Notes: generated by a model from the sequence alone, not told the origin. DNA of 64,000 nt from Panopea generosa (GCA_029582155.1 CM055897.1:95343582-95407581); one strand, 5' to 3'; positions 1 to 12,086 are shown, counted from the stretch's first letter. A program made the numbers and translations.

Positions 1-170
1 TAAACTCAATTTTAAACAGTATTACTGTTAGTGTTCTACATCACAAGTTGTATGTATAATAGAGCATGAGATGCAGTATCAACATTTTAACATGCATATG
101 ACTATAACTGATTGCCAATTTAATAATCTGAAACAATTGGCCTGCCAAGATGTAACGTGTGAACATAATT

Positions 171-1187
171 GTTGACACAGTTATGTCTACACACCTCACA
201 TAGTTGTTGACACAGTTATGTCTACACATGTCACACAGTCGTTGTCACAGTTATGTCTACACTCCTCACACAGTTGTTGTCACAGTTATGTCTACACCCC
301 TCACACAGTTGTTGACACAGTTCTGTCTACACACCTCACACAGTTGTTGACACAGTTATGTCTACACACCTCACACAGTTGTTGACACAGTTATGTCTAC
401 ACTCCTCACACAGTTGCTGACACAGTTATGTCTACACACCTCACACAGTTGTTGTCACAGTTATGTCTACACACGTCACACAGTCGTTGTCACAGTTATG
501 TCTACACTCCTCACACAGTTGTTGTCACAGTTATGTCTACACCCCTCACACAGTTGTTGACACAGTTCTGTCTACACACCTCACACAGTTGTTGACACAG
601 TTATGTCTACACACCTCACACAGTTGTTTTCACAGTTATGTCCACTCCTCACACAGTTGTTGTCACAGTTATGTCTACACACCTCACACAGTTGTTGTCA
701 CAGTTATGTCTACACACCTCACACAGTTGTTGACACAGTAATGTCTACACACCTCACACAGTTGTTTTCACAGTTATGTCTACACACCTCACACAGTTGT
801 TGACACAGTTATGTCTACACACCTCACACAGTTGTTGTCACAGTTATGTCTACACACCTCACACAGTTGTTGACACAGTTATGTCTACACACGTCACACA
901 GTTGTTGACACAGTTATGTCTACACTCCTCACACAGTTGTTGTCACAGTTATGTCTACACACCTCACACAGTTGTTGTCATAGTTATGTCTACATTCCTC
1001 ACACAGTTGTTGTCACAGTTATGTCTACACACCTCACACAGTTGTTGACACAGTTATGTCTACACATGTCACACAGTTGTTGTCACAGTTATGTCTACAC
1101 TCCTCACACAGTTGTTGTCACAGTTATGTCTACACACCTCACACAGTTGTTGACACAGTTATGTCTACTCTACACATGTCACACAAC
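171..1187. repeat. 35-bp minisatellite, ~29 copies
   Basis: A head-to-tail unit of 35 bp contains CACAGTTATGTCTACAC. Variants are limited mostly to gttga/gttgt and acacc/actcc/acgtc. The spacing was measured directly (cacagttatg at 351 and 386). Because 35 is not a multiple of three the frame rotates, so the short ORFs across it are artefacts. It lies within a numb intron. Confidence 0.95.
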
Positions 1188-2017
1188 AGTGTTTATTCAA
1201 ACTTTGCACTGAACATAAACCTATACATATAGTACAATTTACATTAACTCTTAGAAATACAGGTTTTCACAGTGGAATAATTCAAATGCGACACCATTTT
1301 TACCTGGTACTGTAAGTGCTAGCTATTCAGCTTAAAGCAACACATCCACGTTTAAACTTTTTTAAAAAGTTTTTCAATTGAGTTGTGAGCACATTTCCCA
1401 TACATAAATATATGGTCAGTGAGCTGTATATGTGCTAACAAACACTATCCAGAGCGCTTTAGAATTATAAAAAAGATGTCCAAATTATAAAGCGTGACAA
1501 ACGCTTTATAAATTATTTTTAAATTGCCAAGGATTCCAACTTGGCTTCAAATTGAATTATGCGAGTTGTATTAAAAAACTTCACGTTTTAGTGCGTAGTG
1601 TACTTTACCTGCCTTGAAAGTCATTTTGACAATTAAATTTTTTTTGAGTTACACGCTTGTTTTATAAAGTGTTAGTCACGCATTATAATCTGGGCATCAT
1701 TTTGTTCCGGATTGTGTTTATATGCTCATACACAGCTAATTGATCATATGTTTGTATGGGAAATGTGCTCATAACTCAATTTTTTTTTTTTTTTTTTTAA
1801 AGTTCAAATGTGGATGTGTTGCTTTAAAGTTGCTCAGATGGACATGCAACTGGGTGTTTCACCCCAAAAGAAATGGCCATGTTTTGGTAATAGAAATGAA
1901 TAAAAAGAGTTCTGACTATTATGGGAAATGATGACGTAAAATATAATATATGATATAATATTTATTAAATTCAATGTAGAAAACCAAGTGACGATAATTG
2001 TAGCCTTTTGGTAATAA

Positions 2018-2191
2018 ATTTACCTGCCGCGAGAGTGATATAGCTCTGCCCACTGGCCATGTTGTGTTGTTTGTCCAAGTAACTACAATGCAATTAAATG
2101 TAGTGTTTACCTAGATACTGTTCACTTATCTAAGGAGACTGGCAGTCCTTGAAATATGGTTGATTGCCAGTTGGATTATCGACTTGTTTGA
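2018..2191 (+). repeat. Dispersed repeat family R, copy 1 (interrupted by MITE)
   Basis: The segment beginning cctgccgcgagagtgat and ending cgacttgtttga matches 14690-14880 (reverse strand) and 47935-48110. Shared blocks include the ctctgcccactggccatg region, a block around tgtagtgtttac and cttatctaaggag. The family match continues with GACAGCC at 2460-2466, on the far side of the inserted MITE. The element class is unknown. Confidence 0.6.
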
Positions 2192-2459
2192 TTAACCCTT
2201 TACTTCATATAGACGTCTTTGGACACCTCTAATATAGATGCCTTTGGACACCTCTAATATAGACGCCTTTGAACACCTCTAATATAGAAGGCTTTTGAAT
2301 TATTGGGTGAATTATGTTTATATTAACTGACAGAGTAGAAAACAGTGCAGGAAGTGTTCAGATTGCTCGTTACAAGCAATCTGAACTCTTCAAGCACTGT
2401 TTTCAAAGGCCTTCTGTGATTCGTGTGGGAAAAGGCATTTATATGAAGTAAAGGGTTAA
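2192..2459 (+). mobile_element. piggyBac-like MITE, copy 1 (TTAA target, 19-bp perfect TIR)
   Basis: The ends are perfect inverted repeats: TTAACCCTTTACTTCATAT at 2192-2210 and its exact reverse complement at 2441-2459. TTAA flanking a TIR that starts CCC is the known piggyBac signature. No transposase is encoded. Inside are three ~25-bp repeats (2211-2290) containing gacacctctaatatag, and a long hairpin at 2339-2403 (arms AAAACAGTGC...GCACTGTTTT with a 12-bp perfect inner stem). The host repeat continues on both sides, so this is a genuine insertion. Confidence 0.8.
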
Positions 2460-2593
2460 GACAGCCAACATAGCCTTAGGGTCAATTCACTGGTTCTACT
2501 GAAGTCTGAAATAATACATAAGTTTGTTTCTGTGAACTTGTATGAAGTCATGATCTTAATATTTTTTAATTCCATAGAATTGTTTACTTCTAG

Positions 2594-2791
2594 GTGGGAT
2601 AAACAACAATGGTGTAATACAAGAGATGCCTTCCCCAGAGAATGATGATTCTATTGCCCAGATGTGTCAGCAGTTAACGCAGGGTCTACATGCCATGTCT
2701 GGAGGAGGCGATATATTCTCCTCGGTTTCTCACACACCAGGATTAGTGAAGCAGCACTCAATGCCAGTTACATTCCACACCCAACAGCCTG
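2594..2791 (+). CDS. numb: numb penultimate exon
   Basis: The acceptor is tacttctag at 2593. The exon opens with two bases completing a split codon and reads without a stop into GINNNGVIQEMPSPENDD, then a Ser/Gly/His-rich stretch ending HTQQP. The donor G|gtatga leaves one base, which pairs in phase with the next exon. The ATG at 2626 is internal, not a start, because the frame is open back to the splice acceptor. Confidence 0.8.
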
Positions 2792-4493
2792 GTATGATGT
2801 ATTATAGTGTTTCATCAGTTACATTGGACAAGGTCTGGTTAGCTCAGTTGGTGGGCATCTGACTTTCAATCCAAGGGTTCTGAGTTTAAATTCATGCATG
2901 GCCACAGTCTCCATGATGATTGATATACACGCATTTCATTGTTATTCATCTCTCACTGCTGATTCAAGTGAGAAAGTTATCAATTACTTGTAGAGATTTG
3001 CTGAAATACTGGCTTACCTTCCGGGATCCCAGGAAAAAGTGGTTAGGTTAACTGATCATCTGTCAGCCCTCAATGGCATTAGAATGACGCCAAATATATC
3101 TGACAGTATTGTAATGCTGCCACACAAGTATGACATGCAGGAAACATGTGATGTCATGTCACATAGCTTAATATTATCTACATGTAAAATAAGAGGCTGG
3201 TATTACCTTTTTATTCTTTGGTAGTGACCCAGCCAGGGATCAAACCAAAATCCTCAAGTGTGCGAGACAAGCCTACTACCACTAGGCCCAACTGATTCCA
3301 CAAAGTTTGCCAATAACTGTTCATGATCCAAGGTGTTGTCTAGAGATCACGTACCTCTTGCCATTAAGGGTTCTATTTGAGCCCTGTCAAAGGATTTATG
3401 TGAGAAACTGTTGATTAGTATTAGGTACATAAGAGGTGCATGTATGACCTGTTATTTGTTAAAATAGTGTTAGAACTCTCAACTGTTGTCCATCAAAAAT
3501 ATGAAACTTCTATTTCTGTGAAAATCCTTGGCCTCTTTCGGCAAAACTTTTATATTAAGGGCCTTACTGTGTCCCTTTTCATTTTTAGCTGTAGTGGTCC
3601 AAGGCCAGAAGTACTTATGCGATGAGGGCTTTGTCATTTATGGCCCTTGAATTATGAAAAATGACATAAAGAAAAGTACTTATTAATGATAAAAAAATCA
3701 TAAAGTCCTATCAGATTTGTATTTTGTCATCATCAAAAATCCAATATAGCTGATTGAACTTTCACTGAAAGAACTTTGAAATCAGACGATTGTGTAAAGT
3801 CCATAGTTGGACCTTTTGACATTGAATCTCCCTCAAACCAAAGAAATGTTCAAAGTAAATAAATATATTTTGTTTAACATTTCAGGAGTAATAAATCATC
3901 CAGCACCACCTATTCATGAAACAAACCCCTGGGCAATGCCCCCCAGTCCTGCTCACAGCTCTGGTAGTGGTAGTGGAGCCAGCACAGGGGCCACTCCAAA
4001 AGACCCTTACTTTGGAAGAGCGTCTCCCTCAACAAACCCTTTCTTAGCCTCGCAGGCCCCTAATGGTATCCCTGCAACAGGCACAACCACTGTGCCCACA
4101 CCGCCTCATTTACAGGCTCACTCAAGAAGTCATTCCATTGACACTAGTAACTTGTCATCATGGCAACCACAAGCTGTTAGAAAACAGACATTACTTGAGA
4201 TGGCACACCATCAAAGTTTTCAAATAAATGGCGGAGGTGCGGTGAGTAATGATGCATGGCCACCAACCTCTGACTGGACCACCTCCTCTGTACAGACTTC
4301 CAATACAAGTACAAATGTAACAACACAGAACCAGTCTAATAAGATTTCAAGCACAACAGACACTTTTGATCCTTTTGACGTCGCCTGGGCAGCAAGGACA
4401 GCAAATAAGAAAGAAGGGACACAAACAAACACTGCCAACGTGAGCAATCCGTTCGCAACGAAAACTGTGACAACTTACAAAGTGGAGTTGTGA
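2594..4493 (+). CDS. numb: Numb-family adaptor, C-terminal part (two last exons)
   Basis: Two spliced exons, 2594-2791 and 3886-4493, encode the last ~267 residues of a Numb-like protein. Numb is a membrane-associated endocytic adaptor and cell-fate determinant that antagonises Notch. Its N-terminal PTB domain is not in this window. The call rests on the C-terminus: an internal TNPFLAS, then DPFDVAWAA, then SNPFATK, and a terminal TYKVEL. This follows the layout known for Numb, where DPF binds the AP-2 alpha ear, NPF binds EH-domain proteins such as Eps15, and the chain ends FEIEL in vertebrates. The intron between the exons is phase 1 (G + GA), with a gtatga donor and a ttcag acceptor. The middle is Ser/Thr/Pro/Gly/Asn-rich and probably disordered. 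The gene is partial only because the window begins inside it. Numb versus Numb-like cannot be separated outside vertebrates. Confidence 0.88.
2831..3100 (+). mobile_element. tRNA-derived SINE family A, copy 1
   Basis: The head has a pol III A box (GGTTAGCTCAGTTGG) and a decayed B box near 2870-2885. The tail contains ctgattcaagtgagaaagtt and gggatcccaggaa, and ends in aatgacgccaaatat. The same body recurs at 9005-9310 and 28035-28330. It lies in the last numb intron. The head is a SINE promoter rather than a functional tRNA, because the B box is degenerate and no acceptor stem closes. Confidence 0.75.
3101..3885. other. numb: Remainder of last numb intron
   Basis: This is non-coding. At ~3225-3290 there is a decayed minus-strand tRNA-like segment (gggatcaaaccaaaatcc, the reverse complement of a B box), probably an old SINE fragment. 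The rest shows nothing recognisable. Confidence 0.35.
3886..4493 (+). CDS. numb: numb terminal coding exon
   Basis: The acceptor is acatttcag at 3885. The exon encodes ~201 residues and a TGA stop at 4491-4493. Features in order are a Pro-rich start with ETNPWAMP, a Gly/Ser linker, TNPFLAS, SRSHSID (a basic-Ser context that could be a kinase/14-3-3 site, inferred), then DPFDVAWAA, SNPFATK and the terminal YKVEL. The upstream in-frame ATG at 3807 is intronic. Confidence 0.9.
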
Positions 4494-5534
4494 TGAACAA
4501 AATGTATTTGTGGACGTTTTAATATTTTATCAAGTGAGTGTTGTAATAAAACACCTGTGCTATTAGTGGAGGCAGTATTTTCTGTAAATTTGGGAACAAA
4601 TTTGATATTTGAAATTCTGTCTGACTTCATCTCAAAAGGGTAGTTGATTTAAGACTGAGGTCAGCAGAATTCAAACAGATTAAGATTATAAGATGGATCA
4701 AGATAGAAATTGAAGAATATAGGAACATCTTCAATTTGGTATTTGGGTGCAGAGCTTTATCATTTAATGATCAATCATTTATTATTAGGTCTCTCTTTCT
4801 ATTTAGTGAGATATATTGTTTTTGTGCTTTCTGTCTCCATCCGTCTGAACAAAATATTGTCCAGATCACTGTGGAGGGATTTAGTCTAAACTTCCTGGTC
4901 AGGATCATTTTGAGATTTTTTAATTGAAATTTTTGTAGGACTGAGGTACATAGTTTTCCGTTCAAAACAATTTCCAGTTTTTAATATATATATATATATA
5001 TAAATATAAATATATACATGCATATTTAATCTGTTACTGTAGCTGCCTAGCAAGATTTATTAACAGAGGATTGTGGGAGATCTGTGGGAAAGGAAATATT
5101 GCTTCACATTCATCTCAGCAGATCAGTTACCATTTTAAGCATGGTAGTCGTAATTCAAGAGCTCTTTTTTATTTATCCAATGTAAAGTTTTTTAAAAGAT
5201 CTAATTTGATTGCAAGCAAATACATCATTTATCACCAAAAAAAAGTATCATTATACTGATAACTTTAATAAGTAATTTTTAATGAATGCATTTTTTAATT
5301 TTCGTGATTTTTTAAAAGAAATCAAACAGTTATTTATTTTTAGTAACTCTCAACTCTTAACATTTCAAATGTTTGCTTCAAAGCTGAATTTTATCTATTT
5401 AAGTATTGTTAATGGAAATAGATAAAAGTGGCCAAAAATAGTTGTTTTAATAATTATGTCACCTTTAATACAAGCCAGTGTCTTATTTTTGTGCATTGTG
5501 TACTGACAATGAAGTTAATATTTAAAACAATAAA
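4494..5534 (+). other. numb: numb 3' UTR with two poly(A) signals
   Basis: AT-rich non-coding sequence follows the stop. AATAAA occurs at 4545-4550, which would give a very short UTR, and again at 5529-5534 for a ~1-kb UTR. Which signal is used cannot be told from sequence. A TA-rich microsatellite lies at ~4984-5002. Nothing else is seen. Confidence 0.4.
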
Positions 5535-5586
5535 GTGCTATTTATATAAATATTTTAAATGTATCATTTTATTCAAGTTGTGTTTT

Positions 5587-6268
5587 TAGCTCACCTGAGC
5601 AAAGCTTAATGTGAACAACTCAGATTTCCCGTGTCTGTCATCTGTCATTCATTATTAAAACGACTTTTTCACTAAAACACCAAATTCTGTCCAAAGCTTT
5701 CTTACATGAACTTTTCTCATATTTGTTTGATTTGTGTCTCTGGGGTCATGTTTGGCCCTGCTCCAGGAACTTAACAACTCTTATTTCTACCGGCCAAAGG
5801 CCAGAAGGACTTGTACCACAGAATTTTCAAGAACAAACCCGCTAAACTTATTCATATTTTGTATATATGGTCCTTGTGAGTAAGAGTGACAATGTTTTCA
5901 AATAAAGACCCAAGGGTTGATTTTGGCCCAGTAAGGAGATTTTGACTTCTACATGGGAATACTAGTAATAATAGTTGAGACTCGGTTCTTTAAAGGTGAT
6001 TTAATATCTATAATGGGCCAGCAGGTGTCCTTAAAGGGAACTGATGAGCCAAATTTGTTCATACTTGGTATAAATGAACCTAATGAGCAAGTGTTTTTTT
6101 TTTCTTTTCTAGGGGTTAGGGTCGATTTTTGGCCCAGTAAGGGGGCTTTGATTTTTGCTTGGGAAATATGTGGAAAAACATAATTCTCCTTTTCTCTTCT
6201 GTAAGTTTTTATAAACTTAGTCTATTAAAAATTTGAAAAGAAGTGACTGGAAATCAGGTGAGCGACTT
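5587..6268. mobile_element. Non-autonomous element bounded by GCTCACCTGA / TCAGGTGAGC
   Basis: A perfect 10-bp inverted repeat flanks ~680 bp: GCTCACCTGA at 5589-5598 and TCAGGTGAGC at 6254-6263. The interior has diverged internal duplications (two blocks resembling gttgattttggcccagtaa at ~5914 and ~6118) and no coding frame. I recall this terminal motif from widespread bivalve repeats; I did not check that here. No clear target duplication was found. Confidence 0.6.
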
Positions 6269-7584
6269 GGTTCCTATGTGGGCCACATGGTCAATAAAAT
6301 CATCTACAGTGTAGTTGCTTACCTCAGGTAAAAATAACATCAATGGTTGTGGGTTAAAAAAGATGGCATTCATTATAAAAAGTCTGATGTTTACTGTTGG
6401 CTTTTACATTGTTAGAAATTATCTAAAGTTGTATTTTAAACATTCTGCAGACTAACAGCTTCAGAAGCCTTATATGCTAAGGTTAAATACTGTGATTTTT
6501 ATACCTAACATTAGTGCTGATATTAAACACTACTAGAAACTGGATATTGACCAATTATAGACATTCATTCTGCTATTTATGGTGATTACACATGATCAAA
6601 TAATGCAGGCAGGTAGTTTGATTTGAATATTTGTCATGAAAATTAAATTTTGTATCAAATTATTTTAATTCATACAAGCCAAATGTGCTATTCCATTGAA
6701 TTTATGTTTAAATCTACAACATTATATAGGTACATTATTTACAATAAAAGTTATTTATGTATACAGTCAACTTCTGTTATCACACACTTAATTTTCGTTA
6801 ACCTCTCTCTTAGAGTCACTGTGACCCCAGTAGTGCATAAGTAGAAAAAACAGTTTTATAGAATGCTTTTGCTTTGGTAACAAAATTGACTTTCATCTTA
6901 CACCATTAGCATCGATTGTTGAGGATTTTCCTCCAATTGTTTTAATTTTTAAACATTTTTATATCAGAGATAGTATTGTGTGTAAACTACAGTTAGACTT
7001 ACAACAGTCCTTGGGAGCTAGAGAGTTGTACCACATTGTAAATGAAATTACAGTATAGAAAACTTATTACATTTGTTATCCATAAACAAAACATATGTTT
7101 TCTTTCATGATTTGGTGTAATTATCATGAAGTAATAACTTAATTATTTTTCATGCTTTGATGGTGACAGTTTTAACTTTACGCACGCTTTTTATTCTTTT
7201 CGTCACATGGTTTATAATTATGCTAAAATCTTATAGTAGCTGAAGAGACCCTCTCTACTGACAATTTAATTTTAGAAGGTTAAATAAAATATTACGGCCT
7301 CTGTCAAAAACATCAAAATAATTTGAGTGAATATGTGATTAAAAGGATCATTATACAGATTAGCCAGCATGAATTGATTAAAAACTATGGCAGGTATAAC
7401 CGGAGACACATTATTATGCAGTTCTATTATTTTAGATGTAATGACAAAATTACTTGGTTTCAATTTGAGGATGGAAAAACAAAATGGTTAATCTAAACAA
7501 TGAGCCAGCACATTGGTATTTTTTCATGAACAGGCAGAAAAATTGGAATAATAGTTGTAAAACAAAAGCTGACAATTTGACAGA
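6269..7584. other. Intergenic, nothing recognised
   Basis: AT-rich sequence with only short random ORFs on both strands. No splice-bounded coding frame, RNA gene or tandem repeat is evident. Confidence 0.4.
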
Positions 7585-7950
7585 TTAACCCTTTACTTCA
7601 TAGATACCAATCACAGAAGGCCTTTGAAAACAGTGCAGGAAGAGTTCAGATTGCTCGTAACACTTCCTGCGCTGTTTTCCACTCTGTCAGTTGATATAAA
7701 CATAATTCAACCAATAATTCAAAAGCCTTCTATATTAGAGGTGTCTAAAGGCGTCTACATTAGAGGTGTCCAAAGCCTTCTATACTAGAGGTATTCAAAG
7801 GCGTTTATATTAGCGGTGTCCAAAGGCGTCTATATTAGAGGTGTCCAAAGGCATCTATATTAGAGGTGTTCAAAGGCATCTATACCAGAGGTGTCCAAAG
7901 GCATCTATATTAGAGGTATCCAAAGGTGTCTATATAAGAGGTGTTCAAGC
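7585..7950 (-). mobile_element. piggyBac-like MITE, copy 2, with expanded 25-bp array
   Basis: It begins with TTAACCCTTTACTTCATA and then matches the reverse complement of the right half of the copy at 2192-2459, hairpin arms included. The 25-bp internal unit (ctatattagaggtgtcc) is present ~9 times at 7725-7945 versus about three times in copy 1. The far TIR is missing, so the copy is truncated or the array runs past the original end. Confidence 0.75.
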
Positions 7951-8867
7951 TACTGGTGTACAAGAAGATCTATGATCTGCATTCAGGATTATTGTTTTAT
8001 ATGTTGACTATTGTTAGCACCAAATAAGTTTCTGTCTTTGATATGTGTTAACTTCAACTATTCAGACACGTATATGTAACTGGAAATTGATAATTGGTGC
8101 CACTCCGAATGTTTTTGTTCATGTTTGTAACCAGTGTAGATCATGTGTCAAAACAGCTATTGCTGTAACTATTCATCATTGTTATTAATATCATGAAATT
8201 TTGTGAAATTGCATTTGTAATGTGTTCACAAAAGAACCATATCACAATGTATTTGTTTATTCAGGCACATTACAGAATTTTTTTTTTAATTATACATTAA
8301 TCAATTTGAACTTGTTTTAATCAGTTGTGAGAATGAATTTTACCTCCAAGATTTCAAGTGTTGTGACTTTATATTTTCTTTGTAATGATACTTATGTTTT
8401 ACCCACGGTTCTTAATGATACACCTATTCTATCAATATTGTTAAGAGCACATGTTTGAGTCAAATTTTTATTTTGCTTTTCGACCCTTTATTATGTGGAA
8501 CATTTTATAGGCAGAACTTAAAGCGATGAGCTGAGAATTTATCTCTAATCTAGTCAATTTTTAAATGACTTGAGTAAAAAATTAAAAGAGATATATAAGG
8601 CTTTTTTCTTAAAATAGTTTTTGCAAAAAAGTTAAATGTCTTGGTTTTGGTGATCATATAAAGAATTGAGATAAAAATTTCAGGAATATACTTTGTATAT
8701 GGGCAAACTGCACAATTTACACTATCATTTTTCGTTGGACCACACATAAGTTATAGAACAATAAAATTTTGAACTTGTTCTTAAACTGGTCAAACCAGAT
8801 TAATATTTAAGTTTTAGGCCTTGGGTCATCATATTTTGCTTTATTCGGATCATGACCAAAAGTAGGT
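7951..8867. other. Intergenic, nothing recognised
   Basis: AT-rich sequence without a credible coding frame or repeat structure. The 65-residue minus-strand ORF here has no family features. Confidence 0.35.
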
Positions 8868-8990
8868 GTCCTACGTGGCCCATTGGTATAGGGTGCTGTC
8901 TTAAAATCACTTGCCATTCAATGTTGAGGTCCCAGGTTTGAGCTCAATTCAACACTTAAGTAAGAAGGTTTGCCAGTTTGTCAATAACAG
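8868..8990 (+). mobile_element. tRNA-Leu-like SINE fragment
   Basis: The pattern cctacgtggcccattggta ... ggtcccaggtttgagctc resembles the head of the leucine-type SINE at 44405 (ccgtggccgagtggtc ... gtaagtttgagcc). Only the head and a short tail are left. Assignment to the same family is tentative. Confidence 0.4.
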
Positions 8991-9004
8991 AGTATATTTG
9001 CCAG

Positions 9005-9310
9005 GCTTGATTAGCTCAGTCAGTAGTCAGTAGCGTGTCTGACTATCAATCCGAGGGGGGAGTGGGGTGGGGGAGAGTTCAAATCTCTGCCCTGTCACAG
9101 CAGACTACATATGATTAATACACGTCATTGCATCCCACTGCCATTTGTCTTTCACTGCTGTTTTCAAGTGGAAAAGATATCAGTTACTTATTGAGACAAG
9201 TGTGCTCGAGTATTGGTTAAGCTTCCAGGATCCCAGGAAAGAGGGGTTAGGTTTACTGATTGTCTGTTAGCACTCGTTGGTAAAAAATGACACTAAATAT
9301 TCAAACAAAC
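9005..9310 (+). mobile_element. tRNA-derived SINE family A, copy 2
   Basis: The head is TGATTAGCTCAGTCAGTAG, followed by a G-rich insertion (~9052-9072) between the A and B boxes. The body carries ttttcaagtgg, gtgctcgagtattgg and ccaggatcccaggaa as in the other two copies, and it ends in gacactaaatattcaa. Confidence 0.7.
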
Positions 9311-12086
9311 ACAACATAATGTTATTTCCACTTTGAATACACACTCTAGGATTTAATGTCATTTACAACACATTGCCGGGTATACGGCAACCAGATTTAT
9401 TGGTGTATGAAGATCTCACAATGAATCCCGAGTAAATCAACAGTCTTTCACAAATAACTAGCAAACTTTCTCAAAGTGATTCCACCAAGCTGTACTCCAA
9501 TAACTGATCATATGTGAATTCTTCTATGAAATGGTTAATAAGCAGAAGATATGTGCCTATAGTGGTATTTCGTTGCATCCTTGTCAGTACTGGATGAGAA
9601 ACTGGCTATTGCATTTATAATTGTGTTAGATTTTTATATTTTTTGCAATACATTTCTTTTATGGCTACATGAGAGTAATTAATAGCTATTGTGGTTTGTC
9701 TGGTTTCATTTTTGATACACATGACAGATTCTATACTAGTAATATTCTTCATTTTATTTTATTGATATATTTGAGTATCCTTCTATGACCTGATTTTCTG
9801 AACAGCATTAAAATTGGTTAAAGTAAAATTACTATATAATAAAAGGAGGGAGCACAGAATTGAAGCACTGTAATGCCTCTACATGATCATATTATGGAAA
9901 GAACAATCGTGTGATAATATTATTTGAATCTATCTTTAAAGAAATGTGAACTGGTATTCAGGAAAAAATAACTCTTTCACACAATTTCTGAACACATGTC
10001 TTTGAGAGTTAGTTACCTTTGTTCATTTTTTTTTTTTCAATTGAAAACCGGTATAAATTTTTTCTTTTATAAAAATAAAACTATTTGAGAATTTAAATTT
10101 GTTCTCATTTTACAAGTGATCATTAAATTATAAATGATATCTTTTTATTAAACAAAAGGTTTGAATAAATATGATAATTATGAGATTTATTCAAATATAT
10201 TTAAATGTAAAAAAAATGTAGAATGTGGTATGGTGTAGTGAGTTGCAGACATTCATAAAAAAATGTGTTTTTTTTTAAATAGATTTACTTACCTCCTGAC
10301 GGTAAAGTTGGGGAATCAGTGCTTAATATAATTTTATACTTATACTTGCTAAAGCTAATTCAATTTTAACAAAAGGTTATCATAAAAGTTTTGTGATATA
10401 TTGGTTATTCATCTGTATGTGATATGTTAATTTACTTAAGTTACTTTCTTTTAAATTCAAATTTTAACAAAACAAAATCTTTTTTTTTATAAAGTTATTT
10501 TTAATGAGCTGTACATATCAGTTTGTGTAAATATTGTTCATATTTGCAGCTGGCATTTTTTTAAATATTGACCATGGTGATGAGCTTAGTACAAAAGATA
10601 GTCATTAGTGTATCATAGTTTGGAATTGAAGAAATGTATTTTCTCATTATTGCTTTATATATTTCTACTATAAAAGTATATATGAACAGATTTATTACAT
10701 ATGACAGAAATCGTAGACAAAGGATGGAATAGAAATCATGCCTAGTCTGTGAAATATTTCTGTCAAACAGTTTTGTACAACGTGGTCTGATGAGTGTTTG
10801 GCGACATTTGAGTTGAAGTGAGTGTGTGTCAAATATTACGAGGTACAAAGGACAGTGTATAAATATTTTAATAGCGTGTGAGTTTGAATGCTTTGACAAT
10901 AATTACATACTTCCATGTCATAAAAATAGTTAAAGATGCCTCTTTCGGCCTCGAAGATTTGTTACATAGGATTTAAATCAGGTACAAGAACAGTGGGCTT
11001 TTTTTCTCTTAAAAATATTTAATCTTGAAGCAACCAAAATTGTATTTCCAGTTTCCATTGCAGGTTATGCATGTCCCACAATTAAAATGTTTATAGTTCA
11101 CAAATCTCAGATTTTATGTATCTGAGATAACTACTTTTATTGATACACATATGATTAGCTCATTTATGTAGATCAGTATTATTAGGTGCTAGTGACATTT
11201 CTTAAGAAATCTTCCGTTTCTTTACTTTAGACTTTTATGCACTATTCAAGTGCAGATTTAGACCTGTTTCTAAAGCAGAAATATAAATAACGTCCACTAC
11301 ATACACTAAAACTATAGCTGAATATGGCTTTCTCTGCCTATTTAGATGTTGTTTCAAATCCTCAAAACAAGAGTTCAGCATGTTTGCGGCTAGATCCACA
11401 CGGACTAGGTATTAATTAGATGGTATAAAAATTAATAGTTTTAAATGATTACATGATTCATGGTGCGTAACTTCTGTAATTTATATCCTGGTATAATATA
11501 GGTATATGATAAAATAAGTAGGAACTAGAACATTACCATGCATGTTTACAATATTGATGGCACTATCCTTTATACCGGGTTCATCACCTACTCCTGTGTC
11601 GTACAGGTTTCCCAGATATGCTATTGGGATTCTTGTTTTATTGTTTTGACACTAGAAAAAGTTCTAACTGTTAATATGCATATTATTATTTTAGGAATTT
11701 TGTTTTAGTTCTTTATTATTTATATATTACAGAAAGAGATATAAAGTGAATAGATTAATTAGATTGTTTTAGCAGACAACTTCATTGCAACAGTTTTATC
11801 ATTTTGTCCGTCATGTACAACTTTTTATCAGTCAGAAAAATTATCTTTTTATTCCTATACTTGTAATTTACAAACTTCCCAACGCCTTTGTGATTATAGG
11901 CACTGCGTGAGTCGTGACAAGAATAGATTTTTTTTTGGCACACCTGTCATTCATTTTGAATTAGCTAAAAATTTTGTGATGCCCACGTGGTACATGTAGA
12001 TCTCTTACACTAAAAGCAGGTTTTTTTTTACATGCCATACAATTTTGCAATAGTTCAGCATCAGCAACACCATCCCCTAAATGTTA
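9311..12086. other. Intergenic, nothing recognised
   Basis: About 2.8 kb of AT-rich DNA with homopolymer A/T tracts. The longest ORF (112 residues, minus strand, 10561-10899) shows no domain. A Cys-free imperfect repeat or decayed transposon could be hidden, but I cannot support one. Confidence 0.35.

Larger units (their letters stand above)
1..2593. other. numb: Intron (5' portion) of numb, repeat-rich
   Basis: This is non-coding sequence upstream of the first visible numb exon. It holds the 35-bp minisatellite, a poly(T) tract at ~1779-1798, one copy of a dispersed repeat (2018-2191) and a TTAA-flanked MITE (2192-2459). Nothing else is recognised at 1188-2017. Confidence 0.6.

Noticed and set aside
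171..1187. Regularly spaced repeats that could suggest a CRISPR array
   Set aside because: There are no unique spacers; it is a pure tandem repeat in an intron of an animal gene.
4220..4447. 75-residue minus-strand ORF opposite the numb exon
   Set aside because: A shadow of the real coding exon on the + strand.
10561..10899. 112-residue minus-strand ORF
   Set aside because: No motif, low-complexity AT-driven composition, no supporting splice or poly(A) context.
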